The notes: generated from the letters alone by a model not told the origin. Shown: positions 34,894 through 44,397, numbered from the stretch's first letter. The stretch is DNA of 64,000 nt from Desulfurococcus sp. (GCA_026626905.1 JAPNUX010000008.1:1-64000), one strand, 5' to 3'. Made by a program: numbers and translations.

Positions 34894-35880
34894 ATGCCTG
34901 AGGGTAGTAATCCTGGTAAGGAGCAGTCTACTGGGTTTATCTCTGTTAGAGATATACCTGGGGTAGGCTCAACGATAGCTGAGAAACTAGAGGCAGCCGG
35001 ATATCTCTCAGCTTGGAGTGTTGTAGTAGCCCGTGCTGAAGAGCTGGCTGAGAAAACAGGGCTCCCGCTTCTAACAGCCCAGAAGATCATTGAAAATGCT
35101 AGGAAGATACTTGGTATAACATTTAAGACGGCTAGGGAGGTTAAGCAGGAGAGAATGAATGTAAGAAAGATTACAACTGGAAGTAAGAGTCTCGACGAGC
35201 TCCTCGGCGGCGGCATAGAGACTAAGACTATAACAGAGTTCTTCGGGGAGTACGGCTCCGGTAAAACTCAGATCTGCCATCAGCTAAGCGTTAACGTGCA
35301 GCTGCCCTTCGAGAAAGGCGGGCTGGAGGGTAGAGCAGTCTACATTGACACTGAGGGAACCTTCCGCTGGGAGAGAATTGAAGCTATGGCTAAAGCTCTT
35401 GGACTAGACCCTGAAACCGTAATGGATAACATATACTACATGAGAGCGTATAACAGCGAGCATCAGATCTCAATAGTCGACGAGCTCTTCACTTTCATCC
35501 CTAAGAATAACGTGAAGCTAGTGGTGCTAGATAGTGTTACAAGCCACTTTAGAGCTGAGTACCCTGGTAGAGAACACCTGGCTGAACGCCAGCAGAAGCT
35601 TAACTCGCATCTCCACCAGTTAATGAGGTTGGCTGAAGCCTACAATATTGCAGTAGTCGTCACTAATCAAGTCATGGCTAGACCCGACGTCTTCTACGGT
35701 GACCCCACGACAGCTGTAGGCGGCCACGTTCTAGCGCACACGCCTGGTGTGAGAGTACAATTAAGGAAGTCGAGGGGTAATAAGAGGATAGCTAGAGTAG
35801 TTGATGCCCCGCACCTCCCAGAGGGTGAAGCTGTCTTCGTGATCTCCGAGGAGGGGATTAGGGACTCAGAAGAGGAGTAA
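34894..35880 (+). CDS. radA: RadA recombinase
   Basis: RadA is the archaeal RecA/Rad51 strand-exchange protein. The N-terminal helix-hairpin-helix domain ([17 protein letters not shown]) occupies residues 10-60. The ATPase core has Walker [11 protein letters not shown] near residue 115 and Walker [14 protein letters not shown] near residue 205, and the L2/end region includes [15 protein letters not shown] near residue 255. It is 328 residues and has no intein. A GATTTAAAATG promoter element precedes the ATG by about 40 bases. It overlaps the convergent prepilin peptidase gene by 23 bases. Confidence 0.96.
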   Translation: MPEGSNPGKEQSTGFISVRDIPGVGSTIAEKLEAAGYLSAWSVVVARAEELAEKTGLPLLTAQKIIENARKILGITFKTAREVKQERMNVRKITTGSKSLDELLGGGIETKTITEFFGEYGSGKTQICHQLSVNVQLPFEKGGLEGRAVYIDTEGTFRWERIEAMAKALGLDPETVMDNIYYMRAYNSEHQISIVDELFTFIPKNNVKLVVLDSVTSHFRAEYPGREHLAERQQKLNSHLHQLMRLAEAYNIAVVVTNQVMARPDVFYGDPTTAVGGHVLAHTPGVRVQLRKSRGNKRIARVVDAPHLPEGEAVFVISEEGIRDSEEE

Positions 35881-36655
35881 AGCCTAGTAGAACTCCTAGT
35901 AGAGCCAGTAATACAGTGTCGCCTAAAAGCATAAATGTAAGCGTGCCTACCAGCAGTGGTATCATGAAGGGGATACCATAGGACACCCATATATACGTAT
36001 CCCGGGAGACAAGATTTTTCTCAACTAGCTCTCTGAGAGTCTCTTTATGAGCGTTTAAATCCTCCCTTATATCGTAGTGGAGCCTGTAGACGGCTTCAAC
36101 TCCTCTACCTCCAGCCTGCAGGAGAACCAGCGGATAGTAGAAATCTGAGTTAACGAAATCCCCGATAGTCATGGGCTTAGCGATGAACGGGTAAACTAAC
36201 CTGTACTTTAATGGAATATTCTTCAGTAGTTCACTGTATCTTACAGTAGTGTAGAAGCCGTGTAGAAGCGATAACACTACGACAGATAGAGCTGAATACA
36301 TAGTGATAGAGTAAATAGGAGGTAGAAGGCTTCTAGTCTGGAGGCCAGTTGGTGATGGGTTAGGGTACAGCATGGTTAGCGCTGCCACAACGAGTACATC
36401 TCCTTCACCCATTGAGCCGGCTGCATGCATTAAAGCGAAGACTGCTGGTACAATCGCTGAGAAAGCGGTATAATACGGGTTCAAGCCTTCCACAAGCACT
36501 GTGAACGCGAGGAAGACTACTGAACCACCAATAAACAAGTAGACTAGATTATCGCTGACCTCACGCCTCCTATAATCCTGCACTGAGAATACGGTTAGAA
36601 ATGTGAGAGCGTAGACCGCTTTCAGCACTTCGAGTAAACTTAACGTGTAATTCAT
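35858..36655 (-). CDS. Archaeal prepilin/preflagellin peptidase (PibD/FlaK-like)
   Basis: This is a polytopic membrane aspartyl protease that processes class III (type IV pilin-like) signal peptides. The first catalytic aspartate lies in [10 protein letters not shown] near residue 25, in a cytoplasmic loop after the first helix, and the second in the GxGD-type [10 protein letters not shown] near residue 85. About six to eight hydrophobic helices are seen over 265 residues, with a charged loop at residues 150-215 that is longer than in compact PibD proteins. No type IV pilin gene is in the window. Confidence 0.87.
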   Translation of the reverse strand: MNYTLSLLEVLKAVYALTFLTVFSVQDYRRREVSDNLVYLFIGGSVVFLAFTVLVEGLNPYYTAFSAIVPAVFALMHAAGSMGEGDVLVVAALTMLYPNPSPTGLQTRSLLPPIYSITMYSALSVVVLSLLHGFYTTVRYSELLKNIPLKYRLVYPFIAKPMTIGDFVNSDFYYPLVLLQAGGRGVEAVYRLHYDIREDLNAHKETLRELVEKNLVSRDTYIWVSYGIPFMIPLLVGTLTFMLLGDTVLLALLGVLLGFTPLLSP

Positions 36656-36765
36656 ACCAATCCCTGTAATACGGGTTCACGGGAGTATAGCTAGCTACGA
36701 GTCTATTCTAGGAGGGATATATATTCTAGCACTTCGAGTTAACATTTCATAGGAAGCCTTGACTG

Positions 36766-37032
36766 GTGGATACCTTGGAGATTAGGGAGGCTCAGGAGCA
36801 CATTAAACGGTTATACTATGAGAGGGATAGCCATAGAGGTGTCTTCGCAACCTTCACATGGTTCACAGAAGAAGTAGGGGAGCTGGCTGAAGCAGTACTT
36901 AAAATGGAGAGGAGAATGCTCGAGGAGGAGCTGGCTGATGTCTTCGCATGGCTGTTAAGCATAGCAAACCTCGTTGACGTGGACTTAGAGGAAGCCTTTA
37001 AAAGAAAGTATACTAGCCTCGAAAACTCTTAA
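36766..37032 (+). CDS. Short MazG-like nucleotide pyrophosphohydrolase
   Basis: The 88-residue protein is a single MazG domain, with the metal-binding EEVGELAEAV near residue 37 followed by EEELADVFAWLLSIA near residue 60 (the ExxE and ExxD motifs). It probably forms an all-alpha tetramer that hydrolyses non-canonical or excess NTPs/dNTPs. It starts at a GTG and its 3' end overlaps the convergent GGGP synthase gene by 20 bases. Confidence 0.85.
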   Translation: MDTLEIREAQEHIKRLYYERDSHRGVFATFTWFTEEVGELAEAVLKMERRMLEEELADVFAWLLSIANLVDVDLEEAFKRKYTSLENS

Positions 37033-37759
37033 TAGCTTTCACAATCTCGGCTCCTTTAACCGGCTCCTCCTCCATAATAGTCCCTGTGACAATAATGTCG
37101 GCTCCAGCTTTCAGGAGCTCCAGGGCTATCTCAGGAGTCCTCACGCCCCCGCCTACAGTGACTACCAGGTTAGAGTACTTTTTAACAAGTCTTGGGAACA
37201 CTGGGGGGATAGGCTCTCTAGCACCGCTTCCAGCCTCCAGGTACAGTACTTTAAGCCCCATCATCTCTGCTGCGAGAGCGTAGGCTACAGCTAGCTCCGG
37301 CTTAGAGTAGGGTATGGATTGAACCCTGCCTACATGCCCTACCGCTGTATCAGCATTGAAGACTATGTAGCCTGTTGGAATGGATTCCAACCCATACTTA
37401 CGTATAATTGGGGCAGCCTGAATCTGCGCTTGAATCAGGTAGTATGGTTCTAGAGTATTCATTAGGATCATAAAGAGAACAGCATCAGCCTTAGGGGTTA
37501 GGCAGTTGAGGTTACCAGGGAAGACTATCACCGGGAGCCCGGTTTTCTTGAGTACCTCTGCTGCTGCCCCGGCTTCCTCAGGCGTGACCCCAATACTCCC
37601 CCCGATTAGAAATGCATCAGTGCCTGCGCTGCTGGCTTCATCAGCAAGCTTCTCAAGCCTCTCCAAGTCCGCGACTTTATCAGGGTCTATGAGAGTGAAG
37701 TGTAGTTTCTCTCCTCGAGCAATCTTCCCAGTAATATAATTGAATACCCGGCCACTCAT
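37013..37759 (-). CDS. Geranylgeranylglyceryl phosphate synthase
   Basis: This enzyme makes the first ether bond of archaeal membrane lipids, joining geranylgeranyl-PP to sn-glycerol-1-phosphate. The TIM barrel is recognisable from FTLIDPDK near residue 22, FLIGGSIGVT near residue 50, VIVFPGNLNCLTPKADAVLF near residue 77, YLEAGSGAREPIPP near residue 170, VTVGGGVRTPE near residue 195 and GADIIVTGTI near residue 215. It overlaps the start of its operon partner by 4 bases. Confidence 0.95.
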   Translation of the reverse strand: MSGRVFNYITGKIARGEKLHFTLIDPDKVADLERLEKLADEASSAGTDAFLIGGSIGVTPEEAGAAAEVLKKTGLPVIVFPGNLNCLTPKADAVLFMILMNTLEPYYLIQAQIQAAPIIRKYGLESIPTGYIVFNADTAVGHVGRVQSIPYSKPELAVAYALAAEMMGLKVLYLEAGSGAREPIPPVFPRLVKKYSNLVVTVGGGVRTPEIALELLKAGADIIVTGTIMEEEPVKGAEIVKAIKSFRG

Positions 37760-38064
37760 TCCCTTCCCTCTTCGCTCTCAGAGGACTCCCCGGCTTCAGG
37801 GAGCACGTATTTAACTGTGATCTTTCCTTCCTCGTAGAGATCCACGAACTTATTGTATACGTCTGAGGCCTGGTAGAGTGAAGGAACACTCTCGAACTCG
37901 TAGTATAAGCCGCACTTACTACAGGATACTATAGCTCTCCTCGTAGAACCCTCCTTCTTGAATACTACTGAGAGAGAACGAGATCCGCAGCTTGGGCACT
38001 CGAATACCAGGGGCATTTTAATAGTCTTCTTAACAATCCTTCTCCTCTTTTTCCTCCTACCCAT
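37756..38064 (-). CDS. Elf1-like archaeal transcription elongation factor
   Basis: The protein starts MGRRKKRRRIVKKTIKMPLV, a basic tail as in eukaryotic Elf1, followed by a four-cysteine zinc ribbon FECPSCGSRSLSV...VSCSKCGLYYEF at residues 25-60 and an acidic C-terminus (AGESSESEEGRE). Elf1 travels with RNA polymerase and supports elongation; the archaeal homologue is found widely in Crenarchaeota. The ATG at 38064 is preferred over the longer 38082 start because GGTGTGG lies four bases upstream. It is transcribed together with GGGP synthase. Confidence 0.88.
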   Translation of the reverse strand: MGRRKKRRRIVKKTIKMPLVFECPSCGSRSLSVVFKKEGSTRRAIVSCSKCGLYYEFESVPSLYQASDVYNKFVDLYEEGKITVKYVLPEAGESSESEEGRE

Positions 38065-38143
38065 GATGCCACACCAATCCACTTAATACAGCTTATTTAC
38101 TAGAGACACGAATTTATACTTCTACAACACCTGCATGCTGGGA

Positions 38144-38533
38144 TTACTTGAGTAGTCTTCTAAGAGTCCTCGAGAAACCCTGGGATAGAATCTCTCTTAC
38201 AATCCCTACAGCATCGGATTCACCAACCTCTAAATTCCTGTAGAGGTTTCTTCTAAGAGCTACTTCAAGCCCTAGAAGGTGCTTGCAGTAGGGGTATGAG
38301 CTCCTCGAGACTACTCTCACAGAGAAATCCATGCAGCTACAGTAGGTTCCCGGTATGACGACGTAATCGCTTCGAGGACCCATGTAAACCCATATATCCC
38401 TGTCTCCAGGAGTCTTCAGCCTAACAAACCTGTGCTCGTAGACTAGCGGTAGTACACTTCTCGCCTCTACACCTCTAGATGCATCCTCCTCCAGCTTTAA
38501 ACGCGTATCTTTGACATCCACTAGAACCCACAT
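38144..38533 (-). CDS. SWIM zinc-finger-like protein
   Basis: The 129-residue product contains TYCSCMDFSVRV...SYPYCKHLLGLEVA near residues 63-90, a CxC...CxH SWIM pattern that binds zinc and contacts DNA or proteins. The rest shows no known domain. The ATG lies at 38531-38533, next to tRNA-Pro on the same strand. In archaea SWIM proteins are often partners of recombinases (Sws1-like), and radA is 2.5 kb away; that link is only suggestive. Confidence 0.75.
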   Translation of the reverse strand: MWVLVDVKDTRLKLEEDASRGVEARSVLPLVYEHRFVRLKTPGDRDIWVYMGPRSDYVVIPGTYCSCMDFSVRVVSRSSYPYCKHLLGLEVALRRNLYRNLEVGESDAVGIVREILSQGFSRTLRRLLK

Positions 38534-38546
38534 CCAGTAGGCTTAA

Positions 38547-38649
38547 TGGGCCCGCGGGGATTTGAACCCCGGGTCACGGGGAGTCCCGCCCTTCTTCAGC
38601 GGTGTGGGTCCCGAACCCCGCATCCTAGTCCAGGCTAGACGACGGGCCC
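38547..38649 (-). tRNA. tRNA-Pro(CGG) with an intron at position 37/38
   Basis: The acceptor stem GGGCCCG pairs perfectly with CGGGCCC, the T arm is CGGGG-TTCAAAT-CCCCG and the anticodon stem CGGGG pairs with CCCCG (38577-38581). The loop reads TT-CGG-G then T38, with a 27-base intron (38583-38609) after position 37. The tRNA D loop has A14, GG and A21. CCA is not encoded. A TATA-like GATATTTAAGCG lies about 36 bases upstream on the minus strand. Confidence 0.92.
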
Positions 38650-38873
38650 AATCCAACTCTCTGTCTCCCTTGGAAACGCTTAAATATCTTTATACTTAAC
38701 TCTCCCCGCGTGGCTATGCGTGAATGCTATACTGTTCTACCTAGATGGAGTGAAGTGTAGTCTTCTACCCCACGGTGGAGTTCCCCAGGCTACTCTAGGT
38801 GTAGTGGAGGCTCGATATATTAAGTCTTAGGTTCAAGGTAATAGTTGATTATAGAGTGCACTTGGTGGTAGCA

Positions 38874-39248
38874 GTGGTTAAAATCCTTGTGGATTTAGCT
38901 AGAAGCCCTCACGTATCACTGAGTAGGCAGGATGCTATAAGACTGCTCAGCGAGCTTGCATCAATACGTTTTACAAGGGATCTCGAGGAGGCTTTAAGAA
39001 TAGTGAGGAACTTCGAGGAGTACCTGAGGTACTCTAGGAGGAAGTTCGAGGAGTACATTAATATCCCTAAGGATCCAAGGGATGTTCTCGCTGGAAGAGT
39101 ATTCATTCATAGAGTCAGGTTGTTCGTGGAAAACAGCGAGGAGATGGTTGAAATAGTATTTGATCGGAGAGTAAGTCTTGACGTAATTACTTCAGTATTA
39201 AGGAACCTAGGTTTCAGCGAGATAGTTGTCGAGGAGCAGAAGGTGTAA
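38874..39248 (+). CDS. Hypothetical protein, 124 aa
   Basis: I do not recognise this protein. It is largely helical in the first 70 residues (SRQDAIRLLSELASIRF, then EEYLRYSRRKFEEYI) and ends with a beta-alpha-beta unit (MVEIVFDRRVSLDVITSVL, then FSEIVVEEQKV). The GTG at 38874 is chosen because GGTGGT precedes it by four bases, rather than GTG 38856. It lies 81 bases before the PIG-L deacetylase gene on the same strand. Confidence 0.65.
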   Translation: MVKILVDLARSPHVSLSRQDAIRLLSELASIRFTRDLEEALRIVRNFEEYLRYSRRKFEEYINIPKDPRDVLAGRVFIHRVRLFVENSEEMVEIVFDRRVSLDVITSVLRNLGFSEIVVEEQKV

Positions 39249-39329
39249 GCGGAGGGGCAGGGCGTTATTTGGTTGTAGAGTGCTAGGTTCAAATACAGCT
39301 GGCTGTAATACACTACTGAGGGATGAGTT

Positions 39330-40157
39330 ATGCAGCCTGAGTTAGAGTTAAATGAAGAAATCCTCTCCAAGCTGGATTATAGTGAAGCATATAAGCTGCT
39401 TGTGACTACTGAGTCAAGAAAGTTGAGCAGCGTCTTCGAGACAGCTAGAAGAGTTCTAAGCATACAGCCGCATCCAGATGACACTGACCTCGCTGCCGGC
39501 GGCTTAATCGCCAAGCTCGCTAAGCGGGGGTGTGAAGTAATCTATGCTACAATGACAGACGGCAGGCTTGGAACAAGTGACCCCGAGTTATACCCTGAGA
39601 AACTTGCATTCATTAGAATGGAGGAGCAGAAGAAGGCTGCCGAGATCCTAGGGGTAAAGAGGCTTATATGGTTGAACTACAGGGATTCAGAGCTTGAGGT
39701 GACTGAGGAGGCACGGAGCAGGCTTATAACCCTGATAAGAGAGCTACAGCCTGATGTAGTATTAACAGTCGACCCTTGGCTAACGTATGAAGCACACCCT
39801 GATCACATTGCGACAGGCCTCCTTGCTGTCCAGGCAGTAATCTTCGCCGGGCTCCCCCATGTTAATCCAGGTGATATAAGAGCTGGTCTTAAACCTCATG
39901 CAACACCATACATAGCATTCTACTGGACTAGAAAGCCGAACGTGTACGTGGATATAACAGACTACATGGATGTGAAGTTAAAGGCTGTTGCATCTCATGT
40001 AAGCCAGTATCCGCCTGGAGGATTCAGGGAGCTGGAGGGTCTTCTGAGAGTATACTCTAGGCTTATGGGTAGGAGGATAGGAGTCCTCTATGCTGAGGCA
40101 TTCAAAGTAGTATCACCGAGGCATCTGCATATCAGCTTCTACACCGAGGACTTGTAA
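39330..40157 (+). CDS. PIG-L family (GlcNAc-PI type) deacetylase
   Basis: The zinc-binding motif QPHPDDTDLAAGGL lies near residue 47 and the third ligand in EAHPDHIATGLLAVQ near residue 155, as in PIG-L/LmbE deacetylases that remove acetyl groups from N-acetylglucosamine conjugates. TMTDGRLGTSD near residue 75 is also typical. The family in archaea includes diacetylchitobiose deacetylase-like enzymes, so a role in sugar metabolism or surface glycans is possible. At 275 residues it is complete, and it starts at an ATG. Confidence 0.9.
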   Translation: MQPELELNEEILSKLDYSEAYKLLVTTESRKLSSVFETARRVLSIQPHPDDTDLAAGGLIAKLAKRGCEVIYATMTDGRLGTSDPELYPEKLAFIRMEEQKKAAEILGVKRLIWLNYRDSELEVTEEARSRLITLIRELQPDVVLTVDPWLTYEAHPDHIATGLLAVQAVIFAGLPHVNPGDIRAGLKPHATPYIAFYWTRKPNVYVDITDYMDVKLKAVASHVSQYPPGGFRELEGLLRVYSRLMGRRIGVLYAEAFKVVSPRHLHISFYTEDL

Positions 40158-40239
40158 AGTGAAAACAAGTAGGATGACATTCTATGAAATGATGAAATAA
40201 GGTTTACCTGAAGCCAGACTACCCTTGGCCCCTGGTTTT

Positions 40240-40614
40240 TCAGCTCTTACTCTTCCCTTTCTTCTCTTTACTCTTCTTACTTTTGCTTTTACTCCTGGTT
40301 TTCTCGGTCTTTTTCCCGGTTTTCTTCTCCTTTTTCTTCGCTTTCCCGGTCTTTTCTTTCTTTTTCTTCTCCTTCTTAGATGGCTTTTTAGCAGGCTTTG
40401 CTACATGCTTCTTAGCTTCCTGCTTCACTAGGCTTTTAAGCTCTTCTATACTGGCCTCCCCTCTAAGTATTCTCCGCCAGAGCTTTGTGACACCTATAAG
40501 TAGCTTCAACTGCTCTAATCGTATCTCTCCACCTTCCTCCTCTTCCTCCTCGTACTCCTCCTCGATCCTCTCTTCTAATTCCTCGGGTACCTCCTCGTCG
40601 CTGAATAGAGGCAT
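40240..40614 (-). CDS. rpo13: Rpo13-like RNA polymerase subunit
   Basis: The product has a highly acidic N-terminal tail (DEEVPEELEERIEEEYEEEE), a short helical core RLEQLKLLIGVTKLWRRILRG...SIEELKSLVKQ, and a Lys-rich tail of about 55 residues. This three-part layout, and the core pattern (L.Q...L....T..W...L.G....EE.K.L), match Rpo13, the crenarchaeal subunit whose helix-turn-helix sits in the polymerase cleft and whose basic tail contacts downstream DNA. Sequence outside the core is low complexity, so the call rests on about 35 residues and composition. The ATG is at 40612-40614. Confidence 0.68.
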   Translation of the reverse strand: MPLFSDEEVPEELEERIEEEYEEEEEEGGEIRLEQLKLLIGVTKLWRRILRGEASIEELKSLVKQEAKKHVAKPAKKPSKKEKKKKEKTGKAKKKEKKTGKKTEKTRSKSKSKKSKEKKGKSKS

Positions 40615-40929
40615 GCCTGCCCACCTATCCTGTAAGCGTATCTGGCTTGTTCACAGGACTACCTGTTATACCTGAAGATCGTTATAAAGGGTTATATTGA
40701 TTATAAAACCACTACAGCAGCCTTCCTGCAGGCTCTTAGTGAAGAGTAGTTTTTCACACTGCTAGTCATGCTCAGCAAGGCTGCCTGCTACAGTATCATG
40801 GAGCCTGAGGCTGAATTCTCTTCATGTTGGAAATATTTTACATCGAGTTAATAATCGTGGAGAGAGCAAGGAGCTTACTAGCTTCACCTCATGCTTTTCC
40901 AGAGCATGTAAGACTGCCTGCTAGCTTCT

Positions 40930-41018
40930 GGCGATGGAGGCTCTGCTTCAAGAGCTGATGGGTAGGTGGATAAGGGCTAAGACCCTGCACTAAAATAATG
41001 ATAGTGTAGGGTAAACGG
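40930..41018 (+). mobile_element. Remnant of an IS200/IS605-like 3' end (copy 1 of a repeated element)
   Basis: GGTGGAT[AG]AGGGCTAAGACCCTGCACT occurs here (40974-40991 and on) and again at 53377-53402. In one frame both copies encode GRW[IM]RAKTLH, which resembles the C-terminal RAKTL tail of TnpB proteins. ACCCTGCACT (40982-40991) can pair with AGTGTAGGGT (41003-41012) in a hairpin, as at IS200/IS605 right ends. The rest of the 415-base gap (40615-40930) shows no gene. Confidence 0.4.
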
Positions 41019-41030
41019 GTTGAGGGTGAA

Positions 41031-43820
41031 GTGAGCAGTATCGTTGACTGCCTGCGCAGGCTGGGCTATGAGAGGTTAACAGAGCTTCAGAAGAAGGCGT
41101 TTAAAAGTATTGCTAGTGAAGGAAAGCATGTTTTAATTGTAGCACCAACTGGCAGCGGGAAGACTGAGGCAGCCATCCTCCCAGTTTTCTACAGGGTTAG
41201 AGCGGGTAGAGTAAAGCCTTTCGCAGCAATATATGTTACCCCGCTGAGAGCATTAAACAGGGATATTGAGAGGAGGATTAAGAGTATAGCTTCATGCTTT
41301 GAGCTAAGCGTGGCTGTCAGGCACGGTGACACCCCGGGGAAAGCACGCAGAAATCTCTACGTTAACCCCCCGCACGTATTGATCACTACGCCTGAATCAT
41401 TCACCTACGTGCTGGTTAACGAGAAGCTGTGGCCCTACATGTCTAACGTGAAGTACTTGATTATAGATGAATTCCACGAGATGATTAGAAGCAAGCGGGG
41501 GCTGGCACTACTCACAATACTCTACCTGCTACGCGAGTACTATGGTTTCAAGCCTACTGTGATAGCTCTATCAGCAACACTCTCGAATCCCATGGAGGTT
41601 TCAAAGCTTATTCCAGTCGATGATATTGAAATCCTAGTAGATGACTCAGCTAAAGCCGTGGAGTTAAAGGTTGCTGTCCCCCGCGGGGGATCTAAGGGTA
41701 TTCTAGGAGATGAGCGGCTTGAATCCAGGCTGCAGTATATTACTAGAACTGTTGAAGCTTACGGTAGCATCATAGTCTTCACGAACACGAGATCTCTAGC
41801 TGAGTCGCTGGGTTCAACGCTGAAAGCCTTCGTGGAGAAGCTTGGCTTAGACTTCGAGGTCGCCGTCCACCATGGTAGTCTCTCCAGAGCCCACAGGGAG
41901 AGAGTAGAAGAAGGATTCAAGGAGGGCAGGATTAAGCTTCTAGTAGCTACATCCAGCATGGAGCTCGGCATAGATGTAGGCCGCGTAAACTACGTTATCC
42001 AGTACCTCTCCCCTAGGCAGTCCTCACGTCTAATACAGCGTGTCGGTAGAAGCGGGCATAGGCTGGGGGGAGTTAGCCGTGGTACAGTAGTAAGCACGGG
42101 TAACACATTGCACCTTCTAGAGTCCCTAGTGCTAGCTAGAGAAGCCTTGAAGGGGAGGGTTGAGAGAGAAGACATTACTCCAAAGCCCCTGGACGTCCTC
42201 GCATACGCTACCGCAGTGCTCACAGTGTTAAACCGCAGCGGGGTGAGTAAAGAGGATTTATTCGAGAGACTGAAGAAGTACACGCTCTATAGTAGCTTAA
42301 ACCGGGATGAATACGATAGGCTTGTAGAGTACTTGAAGTACACGCGTGTAGTTAGAGAGGACAGCGGTATCCTAAAGCAGACTCGAAGAACAAGGCTTTA
42401 CATCTACGAGACAACCATGATTCCATCAACAAGAGATCTAGTGGTTGTAGAAGCCTCCACGGGGAGGAGGATAGGCTCGCTGAACGAGGAGTATGTTGTA
42501 TTAAATCTTAAACCAGACGACATAGTTGTTCTTGCCGGGGAGTCCTGGAGGATCATAGGTGTGGATGAAGATGAGGGTAGAGTGTACGTTGAGAGAGCAG
42601 CAGTAGACTACAGTGAAGCTGTAATACCCCACTGGGAGGGTGAGAGCATACCAGTTGAAGCATCAACAGCTAGAATGGTGGGGGAGGTAGTAGACTACAT
42701 TAGAGAGAATGGTAGGCTACCAGAAGACCTGGAGAAGCTTCTTGAAACACCCGTGGAGATACCCTTAGATGCTGTAAGAGAGTTGAGCGGCGCCTTCGAG
42801 ATATACGTAGACTACGTTGAAGACTTCAACATGGTCTTCATAAACATTAACTGGGGAAGTAAGGTTAACAGCTTTATAAGAGATCTTTTAATACTGGTCC
42901 TCAAGCAGAAGTACCCGCTGGCAGGCTTCGAAGCATACTCCTCACCCTACGCTATTATACTTAGAATTAAAGGGTACACGCCACCCCTCGAGATACTGAA
43001 GGTCATCGAGGATACCTTGAGGAGAATAGGGGAGTACACGGCTGACCCAGGGATGCTTAAGCGTGTAGCGAGAGAGGGACAGCTATTCTACTGGAGAGTC
43101 TACCAGACAGCTCAGAGGTTCTCAGCTGTGAAGCCCGGTGAAACCAGGGTCACAAAAGCGATGCTGGAGGCGCTGGGGGAGACAGTTATAGGTGATGAAG
43201 CCTTAAAGGAGGTCTTAGTGAGAGACTACGATTTAGAGTCTACTCTCAAGCTAGCCTCCATGATCTCTACTGGCGAAGTAAGCATTAAGCGGAGGCTCTA
43301 CAAGCAGATTTCAAAGCACCACGTGGAGATACTAGGCTACATAGAGCTACCAGTTAAAAGAGAGATTGCGGCTCTCGATAGATCACAGTACCTGGAGAGG
43401 CTTCTAGAGAGGGAGTTAACACTTGTATGCTTAAACTGCGGCTACGTGAAGCAGGGTAAGGTGAGAGAACTCATGGAGATGAACAGCTACTCCTGCCCCC
43501 GCTGCCACCGCGCGACGCTCACAGTAGTTAAAGGAGAAGGCGAGGAGGAGAGGATTCTAGTAGACAAGCTTAAACGGGGAGAAAAGCTTAAAGCTCACGA
43601 GCAAAGGCTACGCGAGGATCTAGCTAGAAGAGCCATAATACTATTTAAATTCGGAAGGCAGGCTCTCCTAGCGTTCGCTGGGAGAGGTGTAGGCACTGAT
43701 GAAGCCGTGAGGATCCTCAACAATGTATCAAGAGGCATGGATATAGTATCAGAAGTATACGAGAGAGAAAAAGAGTTCCTCAGGGTTAAAAAGTACATTG
43801 AGAAGTCTAGCCGTGTGTGA
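41031..43820 (+). CDS. lhr: Lhr-type (large helicase-related) superfamily 2 helicase
   Basis: The 929 residues contain the full Lhr core: LTELQKKAFKSI and Walker A VAPTGSGKTEA near residue 37, motif II IIDEFHEM near residue 143, SATLSNP near residue 180, then the second lobe with SSMELGIDVGRVNYVIQY and QRVGRSGHR near residue 335. A winged helix and the Lhr beta-barrel region follow, with a C-terminal zinc finger LVCLNCGYVKQ...CPRCH near residues 800-830. Lhr proteins unwind RNA/DNA hybrids and forks during repair. The GTG start follows GGGTGAA. An IS-like remnant lies directly upstream. Confidence 0.92.
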   Translation: MSSIVDCLRRLGYERLTELQKKAFKSIASEGKHVLIVAPTGSGKTEAAILPVFYRVRAGRVKPFAAIYVTPLRALNRDIERRIKSIASCFELSVAVRHGDTPGKARRNLYVNPPHVLITTPESFTYVLVNEKLWPYMSNVKYLIIDEFHEMIRSKRGLALLTILYLLREYYGFKPTVIALSATLSNPMEVSKLIPVDDIEILVDDSAKAVELKVAVPRGGSKGILGDERLESRLQYITRTVEAYGSIIVFTNTRSLAESLGSTLKAFVEKLGLDFEVAVHHGSLSRAHRERVEEGFKEGRIKLLVATSSMELGIDVGRVNYVIQYLSPRQSSRLIQRVGRSGHRLGGVSRGTVVSTGNTLHLLESLVLAREALKGRVEREDITPKPLDVLAYATAVLTVLNRSGVSKEDLFERLKKYTLYSSLNRDEYDRLVEYLKYTRVVREDSGILKQTRRTRLYIYETTMIPSTRDLVVVEASTGRRIGSLNEEYVVLNLKPDDIVVLAGESWRIIGVDEDEGRVYVERAAVDYSEAVIPHWEGESIPVEASTARMVGEVVDYIRENGRLPEDLEKLLETPVEIPLDAVRELSGAFEIYVDYVEDFNMVFININWGSKVNSFIRDLLILVLKQKYPLAGFEAYSSPYAIILRIKGYTPPLEILKVIEDTLRRIGEYTADPGMLKRVAREGQLFYWRVYQTAQRFSAVKPGETRVTKAMLEALGETVIGDEALKEVLVRDYDLESTLKLASMISTGEVSIKRRLYKQISKHHVEILGYIELPVKREIAALDRSQYLERLLERELTLVCLNCGYVKQGKVRELMEMNSYSCPRCHRATLTVVKGEGEEERILVDKLKRGEKLKAHEQRLREDLARRAIILFKFGRQALLAFAGRGVGTDEAVRILNNVSRGMDIVSEVYEREKEFLRVKKYIEKSSRV

Positions 43821-44376
43821 TAATTCTTCTACGGCTCCTCCTCTTGAAGGCTTTAGGGTTATCGGTTACCAGGGGGACGACTACCTTCTCAACGAGTTGA
43901 TCGCTGATAGGGCAGGCTTCAAGATAGAATCTCCTAGTTTTATCGTCGAGTCTCCTTAGTGGTCTAGGCCCGTTCTGCGTGAGCACAGCGCTTCCTGGAG
44001 GCGTCCAGAGAATACAGCTCCCGCACTTCACGCACCCCTGGGATCTATATACTACTTTTAGAAGGTCTACGAGGTCCTCGAGATTCACGTCGCTCGAGAA
44101 GGGTTCTACCTCGAGGATTCTCCCTGATACTCTTAGAGTTGTACTACTAGAGGAGAATACTAGGGTATCGCTCTCCTCAGTGATGTTATACCCTAATCCA
44201 GCCATGTTATCAACAACTACTTCTTTAACAGTAGAGGGTATTAGATCCCTGTTGAATACTAGTCTAAGCCCGCTGTTATACCTGGAGACTTCAAGCGGTG
44301 CTAGGTTCACGCGGCTACCGAGGAGTCTACGCGTGTACTCGCTTCTCCAGTCGATCACGTAGTTTTCAACATGCAC
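43807..44376 (-). CDS. Cysteine-cluster partner of the PP-loop protein (probable Fe-S or zinc domain)
   Basis: The 189-residue protein has no full-length match that I recognise, but carries GCVKCGSCILWTPPGSAV near residue 113 and EACPISDQL near residue 155, four cysteines spaced like a [4Fe-4S] site (CxxCxxC plus a distant CP). It follows the PAPS-reductase-like gene by 21 bases on the same strand. In other archaea a similar cysteine domain is fused to the PP-loop protein, so the two probably form one enzyme. It overlaps the convergent lhr gene by 14 bases. Confidence 0.7.
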   Translation of the reverse strand: MHVENYVIDWRSEYTRRLLGSRVNLAPLEVSRYNSGLRLVFNRDLIPSTVKEVVVDNMAGLGYNITEESDTLVFSSSSTTLRVSGRILEVEPFSSDVNLEDLVDLLKVVYRSQGCVKCGSCILWTPPGSAVLTQNGPRPLRRLDDKTRRFYLEACPISDQLVEKVVVPLVTDNPKAFKRRSRRRIITHG

Positions 44377-44397
44377 GGCAATCCTCTTCTTAGCTGT

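Noticed and set aside
35858-36655. Linking the prepilin peptidase to the fibre locus at 47-51 kb
   Set aside because: The fibre proteins lack a class III signal peptide and have their own SipW-like peptidase, so the aspartyl peptidase probably serves other pilins.
38720-38830. Small GTG-initiated reading frame of 36 codons between tRNA-Pro and the gene at 38874
   Set aside because: No ribosome binding site and no recognisable features; the AT-rich element upstream is better explained as the divergent tRNA promoter.
40188-40214. ATGATGA followed 12 bases later by CTGA, resembling half of a C/D box RNA
   Set aside because: Only one C and one D box are present with no second pair at a suitable distance, and the guide matches no rRNA that I recognise.
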